Positions 35,187-43,643 of a stretch of DNA of 64,000 bases are shown one piece after another (within the stretch, counting starts at the first letter, position 1; every line of letters starts with the position of its first letter). The position numbers were made by a program, and so were the translations under genes. The notes under the pieces are model-generated. The model had not been told where the DNA came from, ran no database searches, and was given only the letters and a program-made list of their open reading frames with translations. Origin of the DNA: Pedobacter frigiditerrae (GTDB lineage: Bacteria; Bacteroidota; Bacteroidia; Sphingobacteriales; Sphingobacteriaceae); assembly GCF_004331645.1 (NCBI RefSeq), contig NZ_SJSK01000003.1:682301-746300 (forward strand), in the 5' to 3' direction.

Positions 35187-37079
35187 TTACAGATAATACT
35201 TCTTCCCATCGGTCTTAATTTTTCCGGCATCAAGTAGTTCCCTAATTCTTTCTATTTTTTCATTAGCGGTTCCAGTTTCTAAACTTTCCACTAAATCATC
35301 GAGGCTGTAATGCTGGCTTTGTAAAAGTGTAGCAATTTCAAATTCTATTTTATCTTTTAACTGGCTTGCTTCTTCTAATTTTCTTTCAGCAAGACAGATA
35401 TCGCAAAAGCCACATTTTTCGGCATTCGTTTCTCCAAAATAATGTAGCAATTGTTTACTTCTGCAAAGTTGTGTTGATGCATAACTTAAAACTGCACTAA
35501 CTTGGTCTTTCTGAATCTGCTGTCTAAGTCTGATATATTTTACATCTATATCTAAATGAGCTTGATCTCTCCGGGGCAAGATAAATTGCAATTGAGGTTG
35601 GTCGGTTTGTGGTAAATAAGACAATATATCGAATTGCTGTAAACGGTTTAAAATCTCAATAACATCTTTATAAGAAAGCTTTAATCGATTGGACAAATCT
35701 GATTCTTTAATCTTCACATAACCGTCAAAAGCACCTCCATAGCTACGCTGAATGGTTTTTATGATTGGGTCGTAAGCAGAATTCTCAATCTGAAAACGAT
35801 AGACATCTTCATGGCTTGCCGTAAACATCATCCTCGATTGCAAGAAGATATTCTCAGACAATGCAATATAACCATCGTGTTCCAAGAATTTCAAAGCTGC
35901 TAAGGTTTTAATTACGCCCAAACCAAATTTCTTGCAAAAATCCGCTATGTCAAACTCAAAACTTAAAGCTTCTCCAGCACCAAATGCCAATTGAAAGTAA
36001 CTTCCCAGATAATGATAGGTCTTTTTAATTTCATCTACTGTCGGGTAGCTATCCGTATATTTTGCATTCAATATCAACTGGTCAGATTTATTAGCTAATA
36101 ATACCGCAAAGGCACGATTTTCATCTCTTCCTGCCCTACCTGCTTCCTGATAATATGCCTCTAAACTATCTGGCAAATCTAAGTGTATCACAAAACGAAC
36201 ATTAGGTTTATCGATCCCCATCCCGAATGCATTTGTGGCAACCATAATCCTTATTTTATCTGTTTTCCAATCTTCCTGTTTTTGAAAACGTAATTCCTTT
36301 TCAATCCCAGCGTGATAAAAATCTGCTGCAATTCCATTTCGTTGTAAAAAATGAGCAACCTCTGCGGTTTCCCTTCTATTTCTTACATAGACCAACCCAC
36401 ATCCCTTTACGTTTTTAGCTATTTCGATTAGCTTTTTGTGTTTGTCTTCTAAGTCGTAAACCACGTAACTTAAATTTCTACGAGAGAAACTTTTAACAAA
36501 AACCTGAGCGTCTTTCATCTCCAGTTTCTGCACAACGTCTTCCTTTACAAAAGCTGTGGCGGTTGCTGTTAAAGCTAATATTGGCTTATCAGGATGAATT
36601 TCTCGAAGCTCCTTAACTTTTAAGTATGGCGGACGGAAATCATATCCCCATTGAGAGATACAATGAGCTTCATCAATTGCTATCAAATTCACATTCATGT
36701 AAGAAATGCGAGCTCTAACTATCTCTGAAAGCAATCTCTCTGGAGATAAATAAAGGAATTTAATATTACCATAAATGCAATTGTCCAAAAGGATATCTAT
36801 CTCTCTTTTGCCCATACCTGCATAAATAGCAATAGCATTAATTCCTTTTGCCTTTAAGTTTTCAACTTGGTCCTTCATTAAAGCTACTAGTGGAGAAACC
36901 ACAATGCATATTCCTTCCATAACCATTGCTGGAACTTGAAAGCATATAGATTTTCCTCCGCCAGTTGGCAACAACGCAAGGGTATCCTTTCCATTTAAAA
37001 CTGATTGAATAATCTCATCCTGTAATGGTCTAAAATTATCAAATCCCCAATATTTTTTTAATATGTCCGCTGCTGTCAT
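35187..37079 (-). CDS. recQ: RecQ-type ATP-dependent DNA helicase
   Basis: A 630-residue SF2 helicase. It has a Walker A LPTGGGKS (Lys43), a DEAH box at 136-139 within IDEAHCISQWGYDFR, the aromatic loop following it, and motif VI QEAGRAGRD. A RecQ zinc-binding region near the C-terminus ends in CGFCDICL, and a winged-helix segment precedes it. It unwinds DNA 3' to 5' in recombination and repair. It is shorter than RecQ proteins with an HRDC domain, and no HRDC domain is apparent. A TAGTTTTG promoter box (37093-37100, minus strand) lies 13 bases before the ATG. Confidence 0.93.
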   Translation of the reverse strand: MTAADILKKYWGFDNFRPLQDEIIQSVLNGKDTLALLPTGGGKSICFQVPAMVMEGICIVVSPLVALMKDQVENLKAKGINAIAIYAGMGKREIDILLDNCIYGNIKFLYLSPERLLSEIVRARISYMNVNLIAIDEAHCISQWGYDFRPPYLKVKELREIHPDKPILALTATATAFVKEDVVQKLEMKDAQVFVKSFSRRNLSYVVYDLEDKHKKLIEIAKNVKGCGLVYVRNRRETAEVAHFLQRNGIAADFYHAGIEKELRFQKQEDWKTDKIRIMVATNAFGMGIDKPNVRFVIHLDLPDSLEAYYQEAGRAGRDENRAFAVLLANKSDQLILNAKYTDSYPTVDEIKKTYHYLGSYFQLAFGAGEALSFEFDIADFCKKFGLGVIKTLAALKFLEHDGYIALSENIFLQSRMMFTASHEDVYRFQIENSAYDPIIKTIQRSYGGAFDGYVKIKESDLSNRLKLSYKDVIEILNRLQQFDILSYLPQTDQPQLQFILPRRDQAHLDIDVKYIRLRQQIQKDQVSAVLSYASTQLCRSKQLLHYFGETNAEKCGFCDICLAERKLEEASQLKDKIEFEIATLLQSQHYSLDDLVESLETGTANEKIERIRELLDAGKIKTDGKKYYL

Positions 37080-37153
37080 AAAAAGGTGTCATCAAAACTA
37101 ATAAAAACGATGTGATATTATTAAATTGCGGAAAATTTATCTAAACCCTCCAT

Positions 37154-40100
37154 ATGAACAAACTTTTCTTATTCACGAGCAGTTTATTTCTTACCTTTTC
37201 ATTTGTAGCACAAGCTCAAAAAGAAGCCCCAAAATGGGATGTAGAAAAATATAAAGGTCAGACTAAAACTTTCAACATTAAAACCGACGAAGGAACCTGG
37301 ATGAATTTAGATGTTAGTCCGGATGGGAACGAAATAGTTTTTGATTTGTTAGGCGATATCTATACAATGCCCATTACCGGTGGATCAGCCAAACTAATAA
37401 GTGGTGGAATTGCCTTTGATGTACAACCTCGTTATAGTCCAAATGGGAAATACATTTCTTACACCAGCGATAAAAGCGGTGGAGACAACATTTGGATCAT
37501 GGATCGTGAAGGCGGTAATAAAAAACAAATTACAAAAGAAACTTTCCGTTTGTTAAATAATGCCACTTGGATGCCCAATAGTGAATATTTAGTAGCTCGT
37601 AAACATTTTACAGCGTCACGTTCTTTAGGGGCTGGAGAAATGTGGATGTACAGTATATATGGTGGCGACGGTGTACAATTAACTAAAAGAAAAAACGACC
37701 AACAAGATGCTGGAGAACCAAATGTATCGCCAGATGGTAAATTTTTATACTTTAGTGAAGATGTTTCCCCTGGTCCGAATTTCGAATATAGCAAAGACCC
37801 AAATGGATTAATTTATGCCATTAGGCAATTGGATTTAACCACGGGAAGATTAACAAACTTAATTGCCGAACAAGGCGGTTCTGCTCGTCCACAAATATCG
37901 CCAGACGGCAAATTTATGGCTTATGTAAAAAGAGTTAGGTTAAAATCTGCTTTATACTTAGAGAACATTAAAACAGGGGAGGAATTTCCTTTATACGAAG
38001 ACTTATCTCACGACCAGCAGGAAACCTGGGCTGTTTTTGGTGTTTATCCAAACTTTGCATGGACGCCAGATTCTAAACGTATTATATTTTATGCCAAAGG
38101 CAAAATCAAACAGATTGATTTAAATTCAACTTATGCTTCAGATATTCCTTTTGAAGTAGACAGCAAACAAACCGTTCAACAATCATTACATTTCGAACAG
38201 CAAGTTTTTAGCCCAGAATTCACGGTTAAAATGGTAAGGCAATTAACTACATCGCCCGATGGGAAAATTGTAGTATTTAATGCTGCTGGTTATTTATACA
38301 AAAAAGAATTACCATATGGAACACCAGAAAGATTAACCAATGGGATTGATTTTGAGTTTGAACCAAGGTTTAGTCCTGATGGAAAGGCCGTAATTTATAC
38401 CACATGGAGTGATGAATTTAAGGGAGCTATCAAAAGAACAGAAGTAAAATCGGGCAAAACCACTTTATTAACAGACGAGAAAGGTTATTATTACTCGCCA
38501 TCCTACTCCAATAAAGGTGATAAAATTATTTACAGAAAAGGCAGCGGCAACGAAACTTTAGGCTTAACATACGGCAAAAACACGGGCATATTCATTATGC
38601 CAGCAAATGGTGGTGTTAAAACGTTGATAAGTGAAAATGGTATCAAACCGATGTTTAACATTGATGATACCAGAATTTATTTCCAAGGAAACGAGGCCGG
38701 TAAAAAAGCATTTAAGAGCATGGACTTGAATGGCGGAAACGAAAGAACACATTACACCTCTCAATATGCAAATCAGTTTGTGCCTAGCCCAGATGGGAAA
38801 TGGATGGCTTTTACAGAACTTTTCAATGCTTACATCACGCCTATGGTTACAACTGGCATTGCTTTAGATTTATCTGCTAGCAATAAATCTATCCCTTTGG
38901 CAAGGGTTACAAAAGATGCCGGAACTTATTTACATTGGAGCGCCGATAGTAAAAAACTGCTTTGGACCTTAGGGGAGCAATATTATAATAGAGAGGTTAA
39001 AAATACTTTCACATTTGTGGAAGGTGCACCTCAAGTGTTGCCAGAACTAGATACAGCCGGAATTGCACTGGGTTTAAAATTAAAAACTGATGTTCCTACT
39101 GGTTTATTAGCATTAAAAGGTGCTAGAATTATTACCATGAAAGGCGATGAAGTTATTGAGGAAGGAACCATCCTGCTAGAAAACAATAAAATTATTGCTG
39201 TTGGTAAAATAGCTGACGTGAACATTCCGGCAGATGCAAAAGTTATAGATGTTAATGGCAAAACTATAATGCCAGGAATGATCGATGTTCACGCTCATTT
39301 ACGTACAAGCCCAGATGGAATAAGCCCACAACAAGATTGGTCTTATTTAACAAATTTAGCATTTGGTGTAACCACCGCTCACGATCCAAGCAGCAATACA
39401 GAGATGGTTTTTAGTCAAAGTGAAATGTTAAAGGCTGGCCGGATGATCGGTCCACGCTTATACTCTACTGGTGCAATTTTATATGGCGCTGATGGCGACT
39501 TTAAAGTAGTAATTAATAGTTTAGATGATGCTTTGTCTCATTTAAAAAGGTTAAAAGCGGTTGGTGCTTTTTCAGTAAAATCATATAACCAACCTCGTAG
39601 AGATCAGCGCCAGCAAATATTAGAAGCTGCAAGACAGTTAAAAATGGAAGTTGTACCAGAAGGCGGGTCTACATTTTTCACAAATATGAACATGGTGGCC
39701 GACGGACATACTGGAATTGAGCATAGCATTCCAGTTGCTCCTGTTTATAAAGATGTGACTAGCCTTTGGAATAATACGACTGTGGGATATACTCCAACTT
39801 TGATTGTAGCTTATGGCGGCCAATGGGGAGAAAATTACTGGTATGACAGAACGAATGTCTGGGAAAATGAAAGATTGTTGGCTTTTACGCCAAGGTCCAT
39901 AATCGATTCTCGTTCTAGAAGAAGAACAACATCTGAATATGGAGATTATAACCACATAGATGTTTCAAGATCTGTAAAACAAATTGCCGATGGCGGAACT
40001 AAAGTAAACCTAGGCGCTCACGGACAAATACAAGGGTTGGGTGCGCACTGGGAATTATGGATGTTCGTGCAAGGCGGTGCTACGCCATTACAAGCAATCC

Positions 40101-40405
40101 GAAATGCCACATTAAATGGCGCACACTATTTGGGTATGGATAAAGAAATTGGTTCATTAGAAGTAGGGAAATTAGGTGATTTAGTTGTAATTGATTCAAA
40201 TCCTTTAGATGACATTAGAAACTCTGAGCGGATTAAATATGTGATGGTTAACGGAAGATTGTACGATAGCATGACGATGAATGAAACCGGAACTAGAGAA
40301 AAAGCTCGTACCAAATTATGGTTTGAATTAGATAAAGGTGTTGCATTTTCTATTCCTTATAAATTATCTGAAACTTGGACTTTTACAGTACCAAATTGTG
40401 ATTAA
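37154..40405 (+). CDS. Secreted WD40-like propeller / amidohydrolase fusion
   Basis: A 1083-residue protein with a signal peptide (residues 1-21, ending VAQAQ). Residues about 40-620 hold TolB/PD40-like blades with repeated SPDGK motifs (for example NVSPDGKFLYFSE, QISPDGKFMAYV, RFSPDGKAVIYTT). Residues about 655-1060 form an amidohydrolase-superfamily domain: the strand ALKGARIITMKG, metal-binding HxH in MIDVHAH near residue 712, GIEHSIP with a further His, and the late NLGAHGQIQGLGAH. The pairing is known in Bacteroidota and Gammaproteobacteria, but the substrate is not established; a cyclic dipeptide-like or prolidase-like amide is plausible. It is followed after four bases by the SRPBCC gene. 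Confidence 0.88.
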   Translation: MNKLFLFTSSLFLTFSFVAQAQKEAPKWDVEKYKGQTKTFNIKTDEGTWMNLDVSPDGNEIVFDLLGDIYTMPITGGSAKLISGGIAFDVQPRYSPNGKYISYTSDKSGGDNIWIMDREGGNKKQITKETFRLLNNATWMPNSEYLVARKHFTASRSLGAGEMWMYSIYGGDGVQLTKRKNDQQDAGEPNVSPDGKFLYFSEDVSPGPNFEYSKDPNGLIYAIRQLDLTTGRLTNLIAEQGGSARPQISPDGKFMAYVKRVRLKSALYLENIKTGEEFPLYEDLSHDQQETWAVFGVYPNFAWTPDSKRIIFYAKGKIKQIDLNSTYASDIPFEVDSKQTVQQSLHFEQQVFSPEFTVKMVRQLTTSPDGKIVVFNAAGYLYKKELPYGTPERLTNGIDFEFEPRFSPDGKAVIYTTWSDEFKGAIKRTEVKSGKTTLLTDEKGYYYSPSYSNKGDKIIYRKGSGNETLGLTYGKNTGIFIMPANGGVKTLISENGIKPMFNIDDTRIYFQGNEAGKKAFKSMDLNGGNERTHYTSQYANQFVPSPDGKWMAFTELFNAYITPMVTTGIALDLSASNKSIPLARVTKDAGTYLHWSADSKKLLWTLGEQYYNREVKNTFTFVEGAPQVLPELDTAGIALGLKLKTDVPTGLLALKGARIITMKGDEVIEEGTILLENNKIIAVGKIADVNIPADAKVIDVNGKTIMPGMIDVHAHLRTSPDGISPQQDWSYLTNLAFGVTTAHDPSSNTEMVFSQSEMLKAGRMIGPRLYSTGAILYGADGDFKVVINSLDDALSHLKRLKAVGAFSVKSYNQPRRDQRQQILEAARQLKMEVVPEGGSTFFTNMNMVADGHTGIEHSIPVAPVYKDVTSLWNNTTVGYTPTLIVAYGGQWGENYWYDRTNVWENERLLAFTPRSIIDSRSRRRTTSEYGDYNHIDVSRSVKQIADGGTKVNLGAHGQIQGLGAHWELWMFVQGGATPLQAIRNATLNGAHYLGMDKEIGSLEVGKLGDLVVIDSNPLDDIRNSERIKYVMVNGRLYDSMTMNETGTREKARTKLWFELDKGVAFSIPYKLSETWTFTVPNCD

Positions 40406-40409
40406 ATAA

Positions 40410-40904
40410 ATGGAAGACGGAAAAGGTAAAATGGAAGATGGAACTGAAATAGTTCTTCATATTTCCATTAACGCCCCTATTCAAATTGTATTTGATTGTG
40501 CCAGAAGTATAGACATTCATCAATTATCTACAGCCAAAACCAACGAAAAAGCAATTGCTGGCAGAACAAGTGGCTTATGTGAATTAGGCGATGAAGTAAC
40601 TTGGAAGGCTAAACATTTCGGAATTTACCAAACTTTAAGTTCAAAAATAACCAAATTAAAAGCTCCTCATTACTTTCAAGATTGTATGATAAAAGGGGCC
40701 TTTAGTTTCATTAAACACGACCACTTTTTTGAAGAAAAGGATGGAATAACCATAATGAAAGATATATTTGCTTACGGTGTTCCATACGGCATATTTGGGA
40801 GCTTATTTAATAAAATTATACTAAAAAAGTATATGACTAATTTATTGATAACAAGAAATCAAGTGATTAAAGAAGTATCGGAGAAAAACCCCCAGATAAT
40901 TTAG
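40410..40904 (+). CDS. SRPBCC (START-like) family protein
   Basis: A 164-residue protein with the fold features of SRPBCC ligand-binding proteins: ISINAPIQIVFDCARSIDIH at the start, LGDEVTWKAKHFGI in the middle, and the long C-terminal helix. The start could be 40410 or the Met eight codons later (40431), because the first 21 bases nearly repeat themselves (ATGGAAGACGG, ATGGAAGATGG). It follows the amidohydrolase gene by four bases, suggesting one transcript. The ligand is unknown. Confidence 0.72.
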   Translation: MEDGKGKMEDGTEIVLHISINAPIQIVFDCARSIDIHQLSTAKTNEKAIAGRTSGLCELGDEVTWKAKHFGIYQTLSSKITKLKAPHYFQDCMIKGAFSFIKHDHFFEEKDGITIMKDIFAYGVPYGIFGSLFNKIILKKYMTNLLITRNQVIKEVSEKNPQII

Positions 40905-41216
40905 TTATTCTTTATAAGATCCTATTGTCAGGATAAATCAAAAATAAAACAGGCATCCATCCTACTTGCTCCGAGGCAAGTCCGAGGTATGTGCGACAAA
41001 ACCACCACTTTACTAAAACACTAAAGCATGTTACAACTTACTGCTACGAAGGAATCACGTATGAACATCGAAGGAACGAAACGGGAATAACAAAGGAAGG
41101 GTGGATATAACGTGGAGTTAAGGCGCACTTAGGTGGACTTGAAGTAATAAAATTAAGATGAGCTTGAAACTTAGACAAGTTCCATATTGAGATAGAAGTG
41201 TAACACTAAATTAAGT
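40905..41216. other. 312-bp non-coding block of unusual composition
   Basis: No open frame is credible. The block is visibly less AT-rich than the surrounding gaps. It has a hairpin CTTGC-tccgag-GCAAG (about 40969-40984), then GTATGTGCGAC, where GTGCGAC resembles a group II intron 5' end. Downstream is GGAACGAAACGGGAATAAC and, near 41159, a hairpin GAGCTTG...CAAGTTC whose A-G-C/G-T-T pairing resembles the base of group II intron domain V. The domain V candidate is shorter than usual and no reverse transcriptase is present, so a decayed intron is only a possibility. Confidence 0.3.
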
Positions 41217-43418
41217 TTAAAGAACTAAAAGTCCAAATTCCCTTAATGTATTTATTGGTTTTGAATACCAGAATAACTCAAAATGTTCTATTGAGTTTTC
41301 AAAATCAGTTTTGATTTCTTGAAAAGTCAAGGTCTTCTCATTTGAAACGGCAACTTCATTCAACATAGAAACAAGCCACTCTCCCTCTTTTTTATTGGTT
41401 TGGATACTAAAAGTTTCTTTTTTACTATGGAAATTCAAAGTCATCATTTCCCAAGTATTGCCTTTTTTAGATTTGGTAAAGGTTTCTGTTGTTGGTTTCC
41501 CTCCTAACCAAACTATTTTGGCCGTTGGCCTAACATTCAAGTTTTCATCAGCTTGCAAGGCTTTATAAATAAAATTAGATGGAATTGTGGTTCTAGGGAT
41601 TTTAAAGTCAAACCAATCTTGCAATTTGTAATCGAAACAAATACCATGCATAAAATTGAAAAGAGATTTCTTTAATCCGAAGCTAAATTGATTGTGGTCT
41701 ATTCCAGTTTTATCTGTGTAATTGATATCGTTATTAGCAAAGGTTCCTATCTCTTCAGTTTCTTTAATTACACCAAATTTCTCAGGGTATAAACCTACTG
41801 GACTATGCGCCGTCATTGCGAATTGATGCCAAAAACCAGATTGCAACACTGCAGCTTCGAATAACTGGCGAACCATTTCTAAGCTATCAACGGTTTCTTG
41901 CACCGTTTGAGTTGGATAACCATACATTAAATAAGCGTGAACCATGATTCCGGCTTCAGTAAAGTTCCTAGTTACTTTGGCAACTTGCTCAACGGTTACG
42001 CCTTTATCAATCAGTTTCAATAACCTATCAGATGCAACTTCTAATCCGCCAGAAACGGCAATGCAGCCAGAAGCTTTTAGTAGCAAGCATAAATCAGCAG
42101 TAAAGCTTTTCTCGAAACGAATATTAGTCCACCAGGTAACAGAAATCTTTCTTCTTAAAATTTCTAAGGCAACTTCACGCATTAAGGCAGGTGGTGCCGC
42201 TTCATCTACAAAGTGAAAACCATTCTGACCAGTTTTTTCAGCCAAATCTTCAATTCTATCTACAATCAACTTTGCGGCAACAGGCTCATAAACCTTGATG
42301 TAATCTAAAGAAATATCGCAGAAAGTACATTTGCCCCAATAACAACCATGTGCCATTGTGAGTTTGTTCCAGCGCCCATCGCTCCACATCCTATGCATCG
42401 GATTTACAATTTCTATGACAGAAATGTAGTTGTCTAATTGCAAATCAGTGTAATCTGGCGTACCCACATCAGCTTGTTTATAGTCACTTCGCAAAGCATC
42501 GTTTCTATAAATAACTTCTCCGTTCTCTAATAAAAAAGTTCTTTTGTAGAGATTAAATTCGCCACCCTTTATAATCGCATTGCAAAGCAATTCTATAGGT
42601 AATTCTCCATCATCTAGTGTGATATAATCAAAGAATTCAAATACCCTTTTATCAGATAACGAACGTAATTCTGTGTTTGGAAAACCACCGCCCATTGATA
42701 TTTTAATGTGAGGATAGTTTTGTTTTACAAATTGCGCACAACGGAAGGCCGAATATAGGTTCCCTGGAAATGGAACAGAGATGAGGAATAACTTAGGCTT
42801 AACGTCCTCAATCCTAGCTGCAAGAATATCAATTAGGATTTTATCTATATAAGTAGGTGCTTGTTTTAAAGCTTCGTACAATTCATCGAATGAATTTGCA
42901 CTTCTGCCCAATCGCTCTGCATACCGGCTAAAACCAAAATTTGGGTCTACAGATTCTACAATAAAATCCGAGACATCTTCTAAATAAAGTGTGGCTAAAT
43001 GTTTGGCTTTATCTTGTGTTCCCATAGCGCCAAAAGCCCAATCTAGCTCTTCTAGCTGCGCAAAACGAGAAGCTTCTGGCAAAAAATCTTCTTGACAAAT
43101 CTGTAAAGCCAGTGTTGGGTTTTTGCCCTGTAAAAAAGCGATAACAGCATCAATGGTTTTTAGGTATTCTTCTTTTAATGCTAGAATGCGTTGAACATTA
43201 AAAGAGAATGGCAATGCGTTTCCACTACGCTCAGCATAACAAAACAAGTCTGATAATCCTTTTTTAGAAAACAGTGCTAAAATTACTTCTATACCCAAAT
43301 CGGCTTGAGTTGAAGAAATATTTTTTGTGTTTAAAAATCCTCTAATATACGCAGTAGCTGGATACGGCGTATTCAGTTGTGTAAATGGTGGTGTAATTAA
43401 AAGAAGGTCGCTTTTCAA
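41217..43418 (-). CDS. Radical SAM protein, B12-binding-type architecture
   Basis: A 733-residue protein. The N-terminal part (LLLITPPFTQLNTPYPATAY, IKISMGGGFPN) resembles the cobalamin-binding-type Rossmann domain of B12-binding radical SAM proteins. The core begins MAHGCYWGKCTFCDI, where the Fe-S cysteines are spaced Cx4Cx2C rather than Cx3Cx2C, followed by GFHFVDEAAPP and VSGGLEVASDRLLKLIDKG. No ATG start exists: the TTG at 43436 lies within a TATTTTTG promoter box (43434-43441), so the TTG at 43418 (LKSDLLLITPP) is preferred. The reaction is unknown; it is a single gene. Confidence 0.8.
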   Translation of the reverse strand: MKSDLLLITPPFTQLNTPYPATAYIRGFLNTKNISSTQADLGIEVILALFSKKGLSDLFCYAERSGNALPFSFNVQRILALKEEYLKTIDAVIAFLQGKNPTLALQICQEDFLPEASRFAQLEELDWAFGAMGTQDKAKHLATLYLEDVSDFIVESVDPNFGFSRYAERLGRSANSFDELYEALKQAPTYIDKILIDILAARIEDVKPKLFLISVPFPGNLYSAFRCAQFVKQNYPHIKISMGGGFPNTELRSLSDKRVFEFFDYITLDDGELPIELLCNAIIKGGEFNLYKRTFLLENGEVIYRNDALRSDYKQADVGTPDYTDLQLDNYISVIEIVNPMHRMWSDGRWNKLTMAHGCYWGKCTFCDISLDYIKVYEPVAAKLIVDRIEDLAEKTGQNGFHFVDEAAPPALMREVALEILRRKISVTWWTNIRFEKSFTADLCLLLKASGCIAVSGGLEVASDRLLKLIDKGVTVEQVAKVTRNFTEAGIMVHAYLMYGYPTQTVQETVDSLEMVRQLFEAAVLQSGFWHQFAMTAHSPVGLYPEKFGVIKETEEIGTFANNDINYTDKTGIDHNQFSFGLKKSLFNFMHGICFDYKLQDWFDFKIPRTTIPSNFIYKALQADENLNVRPTAKIVWLGGKPTTETFTKSKKGNTWEMMTLNFHSKKETFSIQTNKKEGEWLVSMLNEVAVSNEKTLTFQEIKTDFENSIEHFELFWYSKPINTLREFGLLVL

Positions 43419-43500
43419 AGGATTTGTTTTGTGCAAAAATACAATTTAATATTATTTAAGGATAGGGATTAATAGCTGCGTAGATTAAGTGTATAATAAC

Positions 43501-43544
43501 CATCCTTCGTTCATCTTACGTTCATCCTTCGTTCATCTTACGTC
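43501..43544. repeat. 11-bp tandem repeat, four units
   Basis: Four adjacent copies of CATC(C/T)T(T/A)CGT(T/C): CATCCTTCGTT, CATCTTACGTT, CATCCTTCGTT, CATCTTACGTC. Together they make a 22-bp unit in two copies differing only in the last base. They are non-coding and lie between the radical SAM promoter and the 3' end of the flavoprotein gene. Confidence 0.85.
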
Positions 43545-43604
43545 TTTTAAGGCTCTATATAGGCCTATAGTAGTAACCTTACTGGGTTGGTTCCCCTTCT
43601 ATCT

Positions 43605-43636
43605 CTTTAGGATTGCTTCGTGCCTCGCAATGACTC
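43605..43636. repeat. Dispersed GGATTGCTTCGTGCCTCGCAATGAC-type repeat
   Basis: GGATTGCTTCGTGCCTCG followed by CAATGACT. Read on the minus strand it is the motif AGTCATTGCGAGGCACG, then AAGCAATCC. This type of sequence is a frequent intergenic element in Bacteroidota as I know them; within the window I see one clear copy. Confidence 0.4.
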
Positions 43637-43643
43637 TTAAAAA

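Noticed and set aside
38564..39955. Several antisense open frames in the amidohydrolase gene
   Set aside because: Sense translation has signal peptide, propeller motifs and metal site throughout; the antisense frames have none.
41000..41200. RNase P RNA or tmRNA
   Set aside because: A GGCAAGTCCGAGG segment at the start faintly recalls RNase P P4, but the conserved second half and overall length do not fit; no tRNA-like ends for tmRNA are seen.
43501..43544. Possible CRISPR-like array
   Set aside because: Units are contiguous with no spacers, and no cas genes are present.
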